From positions 25,235 to 89,234 of the IMG/VR virus record IMGVR_UViG_3300043548_000582: a DNA stretch of 64,000 nucleotides; one strand, 5' to 3'. A program made the translations under genes and the position numbers. The stretch is from a virus. The notes below the pieces were generated by a model. It had not been told where the DNA came from and searched no databases. It saw only the letters and a list, made by a program, of their open reading frames with translations. This document shows positions 59,847-64,000 of the stretch, in pieces. Numbering within the stretch: position 1 is the stretch's first letter; every line of letters begins with the position of its first letter.

Positions 59847-60055
59847 TTCTTCAGCTAAACCCCCCGCTTCCTCTTGAAACACCCAGAGGAAGCGGGTTTG
59901 CTCATTTCTTAATAGATTATTCCCAAGAGCATAATCTTCTTTGGGTTGTTTTTTTAAACGAAAGCGGAGAATGTTGGACTTTTCAAAATTCAGAAGTGAG
60001 ACTTGAAAAAAATCTCTCATTAGGACGAAGCGCAACATCATTAATTAAACGCTAG
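59843..60055 (+). CDS. Conserved small phage protein
   Basis: The 70-residue product reads MILQLNPPLPLETPRGSGFA, then HFLIDYSQEHNLLWVVF and VRLEKNLSLGR. This proline/glycine start with IDYS...WVVF recurs in many phages as a short protein of unknown function. It starts in an ATGA overlap with the previous gene. Confidence 0.65.
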   Translation: MILQLNPPLPLETPRGSGFAHFLIDYSQEHNLLWVVFLNESGECWTFQNSEVRLEKNLSLGRSATSLIKR

Positions 60056-60069
60056 GATAAGATCGGGGC

Positions 60070-60111
60070 ATGCAAACAAAGCAAGTAATCGTAGTCCGTA
60101 AGGATAAATAA
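60070..60111 (+). pseudogene. Truncated 5' end of peptidyl-tRNA hydrolase gene
   Basis: ATG 60070 opens a 13-codon frame MQTKQVIVVRKDK that ends in TAA. VIVVRK is the conserved first strand of the Pth2 fold and is repeated in the intact gene downstream (KMVIVVRKFPN). The remnant sits immediately before the endonuclease gene. Its stop codon is the first TAA of the endonuclease promoter box. Read as the original N-terminus cut off by the insertion. Confidence 0.65.
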
Positions 60112-60116
60112 TTATA
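60105..60116 (+). promoter_or_regulatory. Late-type promoter for the second GIY-YIG gene
   Basis: TAAATA at 60105-60110 lies 5 bases before ATG 60116. It is the only such box found in the early operon and seems to have come with the endonuclease gene. Confidence 0.6.
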
Positions 60117-61000
60117 TGATTGTTTACTTATGCACTAATATAATTACAAAAAAACATTACGTTGGAATAACATCTCAAACTCTTCAAAAAAGAAAAAGAG
60201 TCCATAAGCACAACGCTCTTACAAAAAATCTTCCAAATTATTTTTACAGATCTATTAGAAAATATGGATGGGATAATTTTATATGGAACATTATAGAAGA
60301 TGATGTGTATGACTTTGCAATTTTGAATTCTAAAGAGATAGAGTATATTGAAAAATACAATGCCTTCACTAATGGTTATAATATGACGATTGGAGGTGAT
60401 GGTACAGTTGGTTACAAGCATACAGAAGAGGCTAAAAATAAAATATCCAACGCAACCAAAGGAATTGCAAAAGGTCCAATGTCAGAAGATCATTACAATA
60501 AAATTTCTAAAATTAATAAATCTAGATGTGGAAAAACATATGAAGAATTGTATGGCGTGGAAAAAGCAACAGAATTAAAGGCGGGTTTATCTAGATATGC
60601 TAAAGAATTACATGATAATCAGAATCATAAAGAATGGCTGAAAATGTCATACGATGAGAAATATAATGAAAAAGCAGAACAAATTAAATCTAAAATGTCC
60701 ACAACGCATAAAAATAAATTAGTAAACGGAAAACGTGCGAACATTAGTGAAGCTGGCCTACAAAGAATGAGAGATTCTAAACTTGGATCAAAAAATAATA
60801 ATTATGTTGAGGTTGATATCGAATCACAGGAATTAATAATTCGTTTATATAAAACATATGGAAAAATAGTTCCAGAAATTTTACACGAATCTGGATATAG
60901 TAAACATGTAATTAAAAGATTTTTAAAGGATATAAAAATATATGCAGGAAGAAAAAAATACAAAGATGGTAATTGTAGTAAGAAAATTCCCAAATCTTAG
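60116..61000 (+). CDS. GIY-YIG homing endonuclease with NUMOD3-like repeats
   Basis: The 294-residue product has MIVYLCTNIITKKHYVGITS at the N-terminus (the GIY-YIG pair as VYL and YVGI), RSIRKYGWDNF with a conserved Arg/Lys, and IEYIEKYNAFTNGYNMTIGG with the catalytic Glu. GYKHTEEAKNKISNATKG is a NUMOD3 DNA-binding motif, and a final helix-turn-helix-like segment ends GYSKHVIKRFLKD. It is inserted between the 5' stub and body of the Pth2 gene, and its last 59 bases overlap the new 5' end of that gene in another frame. Confidence 0.88.
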   Translation: MIVYLCTNIITKKHYVGITSQTLQKRKRVHKHNALTKNLPNYFYRSIRKYGWDNFIWNIIEDDVYDFAILNSKEIEYIEKYNAFTNGYNMTIGGDGTVGYKHTEEAKNKISNATKGIAKGPMSEDHYNKISKINKSRCGKTYEELYGVEKATELKAGLSRYAKELHDNQNHKEWLKMSYDEKYNEKAEQIKSKMSTTHKNKLVNGKRANISEAGLQRMRDSKLGSKNNNYVEVDIESQELIIRLYKTYGKIVPEILHESGYSKHVIKRFLKDIKIYAGRKKYKDGNCSKKIPKS

Positions 61001-61373
61001 GACTGGAAAATATTGTAGTCAAGTCGCCCACGCCTCAATGGCCTTCCTTACAAAAGGTGGTGGCGTTTACTGCAATCTTGGAACTGGTATCCCACAAGTC
61101 AATTACTTTATGTCTTCAGTTGAAGACTATCATGAGATGGAGATCAACCACTGGCTTCGTAACTCCTTCCGTAAGATCTGTGTCTATGTCAACAGCGAAG
61201 AGGAACTTGAAGCAGTTCATCAGAAAGCTCTTGACTCTGGATTGGTTTCACATATGATTGAGGACAACGGAGCAACTGAATTCAACGGTGTGAAGACCAA
61301 GACCTGTTGTGCAATTGGTCCACATGTTTGCTCTAAATTCGCTGATATTACCGACCATCTGCCATTACTATGA
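60942..61373 (+). CDS. pth2: Peptidyl-tRNA hydrolase (Pth2 family), rebuilt N-terminus
   Basis: Pth2 enzymes free tRNA from prematurely released peptidyl-tRNA. The core begins KMVIVVRKFPNLRTGKYCSQ followed by VAHASMAFL, with the catalytic Lys and the GK...QVAHA motif. TCCAIGPHVCSKFADITDHL is the C-terminal signature. The annotated start (143 residues) has an AAAGGA at 60925-60930; ATG 60966 (135 residues) begins exactly at the family core. Both lie inside the endonuclease gene, so residues before FPN are encoded by the inserted element. Confidence 0.82.
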   Translation: MQEEKNTKMVIVVRKFPNLRTGKYCSQVAHASMAFLTKGGGVYCNLGTGIPQVNYFMSSVEDYHEMEINHWLRNSFRKICVYVNSEEELEAVHQKALDSGLVSHMIEDNGATEFNGVKTKTCCAIGPHVCSKFADITDHLPLL

Positions 61374-61558
61374 AAGAAAAAACACTATACTATCTTGTGG
61401 CATGGAGCGATGACCGATCCACATCATATTCATATGTATCGGTCGAGGATATTCAGAAAGATTTTGATAAGTACTCACACAATCGTTGCACAATCTACAA
61501 AAAAGTGGATAAAGAAGAACTACTAAATTTTGATCGTGAAGAACTGCCATTACTATGA
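61370..61558 (+). CDS. Hypothetical small protein
   Basis: The 62-residue product (MKEKTLYYLVAWSDDRSTSY...) has a beta strand and helix, with FDKYSHNRCTIYKKVDKEEL. It begins in an ATGA overlap with pth2 and overlaps the next gene by 4 bases. No family is recognised. Confidence 0.6.
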   Translation: MKEKTLYYLVAWSDDRSTSYSYVSVEDIQKDFDKYSHNRCTIYKKVDKEELLNFDREELPLL

Positions 61559-61791
61559 ATAATCCACATATCAGCAAAGAAGCTTTCCAAAAAATCTGGA
61601 ACGAAACATTAGGTCAAGTTGAAGATTTGGAATTTGAATGCTCTCCTGAAGTTAAAGAACATCTTATAAAAATTTCAAATGGTGAATACACCGATGAAGA
61701 AATTATAGAACATCTACAATTAGACATTTATATTAAACTGCCAATGCCTCAGAAATTTATTACGGTTGATTTCGATGTTAAGGAACTCTAA
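61555..61791 (+). CDS. Small protein with VbhA-antitoxin-like helices
   Basis: The 78-residue product has ISKEAFQKIWNETLGQVEDL, then SPEVKEHLIKISNGEYTDEE. The order (helix, 'SPEV', helix, 'G-E-Y-T-D-E-E') resembles the antitoxin VbhA motif that blocks Fic toxins. The C-terminus is a short beta part (KFITVDFDVKEL). No Fic gene lies in the window, so a solitary anti-toxin is only a suggestion. Confidence 0.5.
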   Translation: MNNPHISKEAFQKIWNETLGQVEDLEFECSPEVKEHLIKISNGEYTDEEIIEHLQLDIYIKLPMPQKFITVDFDVKEL

Positions 61792-61802
61792 TAAAATAAA
61801 TT

Positions 61803-62015
61803 ATGAAACCAGTAAAAGGACAGAAATACGAAATCTCTTACAAGGGACCATTCTTTTATAATGATTATTTCGGGGAAGCTGTTTGTAATGGCAAAACCGA
61901 ACAGAATGTGAACCCTGATGGCAGCACTGAAACTTGGTATGGTTTTGATCTCCCCACGGAAGATGAAACCACATGGTTTGCTGAACAGGATATTGTTGGA
62001 ATGGTAATTGAATAA
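61803..62015 (+). CDS. Hypothetical small acidic protein
   Basis: The 70-residue product (MKPVKGQKYEISYKGPFFYN...) is a single beta domain: YFGEAVCNGKTEQN, TETWYGFDLPTEDETTWF. It looks like a small SH3-like fold. No family is assigned. Confidence 0.6.
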   Translation: MKPVKGQKYEISYKGPFFYNDYFGEAVCNGKTEQNVNPDGSTETWYGFDLPTEDETTWFAEQDIVGMVIE

Positions 62016-62019
62016 AATT

Positions 62020-62349
62020 ATGAGCGAAATTAACTACAAAACACACAAACGAGTAAGACTAGAAGATCTCCCAGATGTCGAATACTTTGATTGGGGTAAT
62101 GGAGAAACTCTCGAAGAGTTCATCGAATACTTCGTAAAACTCAATGAAGCTGCTAAGAAAGCAGGAGTAGTAAAAACCTTGGTTGATATTAGTACTGGTG
62201 ATGGATATCGTGATATCGATGGTTGGATTCCAAAAACTCCAGAAGAACTTGAACAAGATCGTCTTGTTCAAGAAAGATATGATGCTACTCTCCGAGAACG
62301 AGAACTGAAGGAGTTGAAACGTCTGAAAGAAAAGTATGAAGGAGCGTAA
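62020..62349 (+). CDS. Hypothetical acidic helical protein
   Basis: The 109-residue product starts MSEINYKTHKRVRLEDLPDV; ATG 62020 is preferred over TTG 62008. It is acidic and helical, with GETLEEFIEYFVKLNEAAKK and a coiled-coil end (ERELKELKRLKEKYEGA). The same LKRLKEKYE-type end occurs in the 62614 protein. Confidence 0.6.
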   Translation: MSEINYKTHKRVRLEDLPDVEYFDWGNGETLEEFIEYFVKLNEAAKKAGVVKTLVDISTGDGYRDIDGWIPKTPEELEQDRLVQERYDATLRERELKELKRLKEKYEGA

Positions 62350-62614
62350 ACCTACTGACTATGGTGACTTCACCGAATATCAAGTTCGATGCTTGATTGC
62401 TGAATATTGTAAGAGTGTGACTCTTGGAACTACAGGGTGGGGAGTATCATTCAAAGATTGGGTGGAACTCCGAGGCATTGCTAAACACGATGGTATGTTT
62501 CGATTGATTGCTCTAAGTCATGAAGAGAAGTGTGAAATAGTCGAACCAGCAATTGAAAACAGCGACGAAAAAAAGACCATATTCTCCCCTTTTGGATTTG
62601 AAATTAAAGAGTAA
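62336..62614 (+). CDS. Hypothetical protein
   Basis: The 92-residue product has TEYQVRCLIAEYCKSVTLGT followed by FKDWVELRGIAKHDG, a helical domain, and an acidic tail. It overlaps the previous gene by 14 bases and the next by one base. No function is recognised. Confidence 0.55.
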   Translation: MKERKPTDYGDFTEYQVRCLIAEYCKSVTLGTTGWGVSFKDWVELRGIAKHDGMFRLIALSHEEKCEIVEPAIENSDEKKTIFSPFGFEIKE

Positions 62615-63009
62615 TGAAAAAAAAGACTAAACCAGCCGATGCTACAGAACGACAGCTAATTGTCGAAGAGTTACTTCATATCGGAACATGTTTTGATGCT
62701 ACTAAACTTTCGGAAATCATTTCTTTCCTACAAGAGCAACAAGATAAATTCACCAAAGAAGGATTTAACAACATTCAGCTAAAGTTTGATTGGGCTGGTT
62801 ATGATTCTCCATATGAACTTTGTATTTATGGAGAACGGTTAGAAACTGATAGTGTTTACTATGAACGATTAGCTCGACATCAAGAAAAACTTGAGAAGGA
62901 AATCCTCAAAAAACAAAAACAAGAAGAACAGAAACGTAAAAAGGCTGAAAAAGAAAAAGAATCTGAACTTGCTCTTCTAGCAAAACTGAAGGAAAAGTAT
63001 GAAAAGTGA
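62614..63009 (+). CDS. Hypothetical coiled-coil protein
   Basis: The 131-residue product has an N-terminal helical part (ERQLIVEELLHIGTCFDATK), a small beta segment (NNIQLKFDWAGYDSPYELCI) and a Lys/Glu coiled-coil end (EILKKQKQEEQKRKKAEKEK). The last residues LALLAKLKEKYEK resemble the end of the 62020 protein. Confidence 0.6.
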   Translation: MKKKTKPADATERQLIVEELLHIGTCFDATKLSEIISFLQEQQDKFTKEGFNNIQLKFDWAGYDSPYELCIYGERLETDSVYYERLARHQEKLEKEILKKQKQEEQKRKKAEKEKESELALLAKLKEKYEK

Positions 63010-63181
63010 TATCATCTGGCCCCCAGATGGAAGTCTCATTTCTTATAGGAATGAGATATACTTTATTAGTAGAGGACTGGATGGCAGAATTGTAACAAAT
63101 AAAGATGGAAATTGGTATTTTATTAAACGGTTAAAATGGAAAACTTTTAAAATTTTATATTTAAATGAAAAAACCTCGTAA
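62999..63181 (+). CDS. Hypothetical small protein
   Basis: A 60-residue basic beta-rich product (IIWPPDGSLISYRNEIYFIS..., ending KTFKILYLNEKTS). It overlaps both flanking genes, as usual here. Unclassified. Confidence 0.5.
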   Translation: MKSDIIWPPDGSLISYRNEIYFISRGLDGRIVTNKDGNWYFIKRLKWKTFKILYLNEKTS

Positions 63182-63698
63182 ATTAACACCACCTCCAGTA
63201 GATACTCGTAAAGAACTTTATTTTGAAATTAAAGAAAGCGTTCAACGAGATTATCATAGCAATGAACAATTTGGAGAATGGGAAACCATCAAGAATTGTC
63301 GATTGACTAAAATTTCTCGTAATAAAGATCTATTGAGCAAATATGACTTCTCAGCATATAAGGTAAATGATGAAGTATATAATGCTCAGAATCTTTATGT
63401 TGTAGTTGTAACATACAGTAGCGGTGATTCATTTGGTCGTTCGGAGGGTAATTTAGCAGTTGCTTTTGTCACTGAAAATTCTCAGGAAGCAATTGAATGC
63501 CGAGATGCTATCCTCGAACAGGAAGAGTATGAGTATGAAAATCGATATTCTTTCATAGATAAAACTGGAAAGAAACCAAAGTGGGATGATGTGTTTAGTG
63601 ATCATCCGAAGAGTGTGTGTGATGGATACTCTCCTTGGAGCGGTCATTTTGAGCATGTGACTTCTGTTGACATTGAATTTTTACCTGTGATGGGGTAA
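63165..63698 (+). CDS. Hypothetical protein
   Basis: The 177-residue product has a basic N-terminus (MKKPRKLTPPPVDTRKELYF), a beta-rich middle (NLYVVVVTYSSGDSFGRSEG) and a C-terminal part with WDDVFSDHPKSVCDGYSPWS and GHFEHVTSVDIEFL. The GDSFGRSEG and DGYSPWSGHFE elements recur in a small phage family of unknown role. Confidence 0.6.
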   Translation: MKKPRKLTPPPVDTRKELYFEIKESVQRDYHSNEQFGEWETIKNCRLTKISRNKDLLSKYDFSAYKVNDEVYNAQNLYVVVVTYSSGDSFGRSEGNLAVAFVTENSQEAIECRDAILEQEEYEYENRYSFIDKTGKKPKWDDVFSDHPKSVCDGYSPWSGHFEHVTSVDIEFLPVMG

Positions 63699-63702
63699 CT
63701 CT

Positions 63703-64000
63703 ATGAGCACTGAAATCTACTACACCTACGCTTCCAAAAAAGAACTCCTTGACATTGGGGTGAAAGAGGATACAATCTTCGAAAACATCAGCGAACTCTC
63801 CGAGCTTGATAATTCATCAACTGGCTTGAATCAAGCAGAACTCACAAATGAACAATGCATTGCTTTAATTCCTGTTGGTGAATATTGCTATACTAGAGTC
63901 GCTGACGAACATAGTAAATATGACGGATTCTTAAGAACTAAAATTTGTCCTTTCTGGGATAAGATTATTGACTTCCCCAAACAAAACAATGGATACTGTC
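63703..64000 (+). CDS. Hypothetical protein, 3' truncated by window
   Basis: The frame is open from ATG 63703 to the end of the window (99 codons seen): MSTEIYYTYASKKELLDIGV and CIALIPVGEYCYTRVADEHS. No family is recognised. It starts four bases after the previous stop. Confidence 0.5.
   Translation, partial: MSTEIYYTYASKKELLDIGVKEDTIFENISELSELDNSSTGLNQAELTNEQCIALIPVGEYCYTRVADEHSKYDGFLRTKICPFWDKIIDFPKQNNGYC

Noticed and set aside
60070-61373. Group I intron in pth2
   Set aside because: The endonuclease frame fills nearly the whole insertion, leaving no room for a ribozyme core, and the downstream part re-encodes the N-terminus with a start codon.
1-64000. tRNA genes
   Set aside because: No convincing cloverleaf or TTCGA-type arm with matching stems was noticed by eye; a covariance-model scan would settle it.

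Overview
The window is a contiguous piece of a T4-superfamily myovirus (contractile-tailed phage) genome; both ends cut through genes. The assignment rests on a large set of T4-type proteins: DnaB-type helicase (gp41), single-stranded DNA-binding protein (gp32), sliding clamp (gp45), primase (gp61), clamp loader (gp44), both terminase subunits (gp17, probable gp16), sheath (gp18), tube (gp19), baseplate proteins (gp6, gp25, probable gp27, gp29, gp48, gp53) and a probable neck protein (gp14). The DNA is AT-rich, genes are packed with ATGA or TAATG overlaps, and no gene-free stretch exceeds 300 bases. The host cannot be named. One TTGACA/TATAAT promoter argues for a host with an ordinary sigma-70. 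Portal, capsid, prohead protease and DNA polymerase must lie outside the window.

Layout. 1-7222 (+): end of a glycosyltransferase gene, then the replication module, closed by a terminator at 7229-7257. 7279-8847: four small genes. 8836-28347 (mostly -): glycosyltransferase, two Thr/Pro-rich proteins, tail-tip and fibre proteins, large baseplate proteins, gp6, gp25, a leucine-rich-repeat protein and a small Cys/Lys-rich protein. 28461-31138: GIY-YIG endonuclease and several small proteins with T4-internal-protein-like N-termini. 31135-33865 (-): small acidic protein, an epimerase/reductase, RmlA and clamp loader. 33906-38052 (+): two tail fibres sharing an N-terminal anchor, one carrying an SGNH hydrolase. 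38061-44000: probable neck protein, internal/scaffold-like proteins and gp17. 44055-55940 (+): sheath, tube, hub, tape measure and lysozyme. 55941-56429 (-): probable small terminase. 56491-64000 (+): RmlB followed by a run of small accessory genes, interrupted by a second GIY-YIG endonuclease.

Three themes stand out. (1) A TAAATA box lies a near-constant 5-6 bases before the start codon of most structural genes, so late mRNAs are probably leaderless or nearly so; the same geometry exposes a nested gene at 39279-39821. (2) RmlA, RmlB and a bifunctional epimerase/reductase of the type found in plants and giant viruses would give a complete three-enzyme route to dTDP-L-rhamnose. Glycosyltransferases and mucin-like Thr/Pro-rich tail proteins lie in the same window, so self-glycosylation of the virion is a reasonable hypothesis. 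(3) A homing endonuclease gene has been inserted just inside the 5' end of a peptidyl-tRNA hydrolase gene, and its own 3' end recreates the lost N-terminus.
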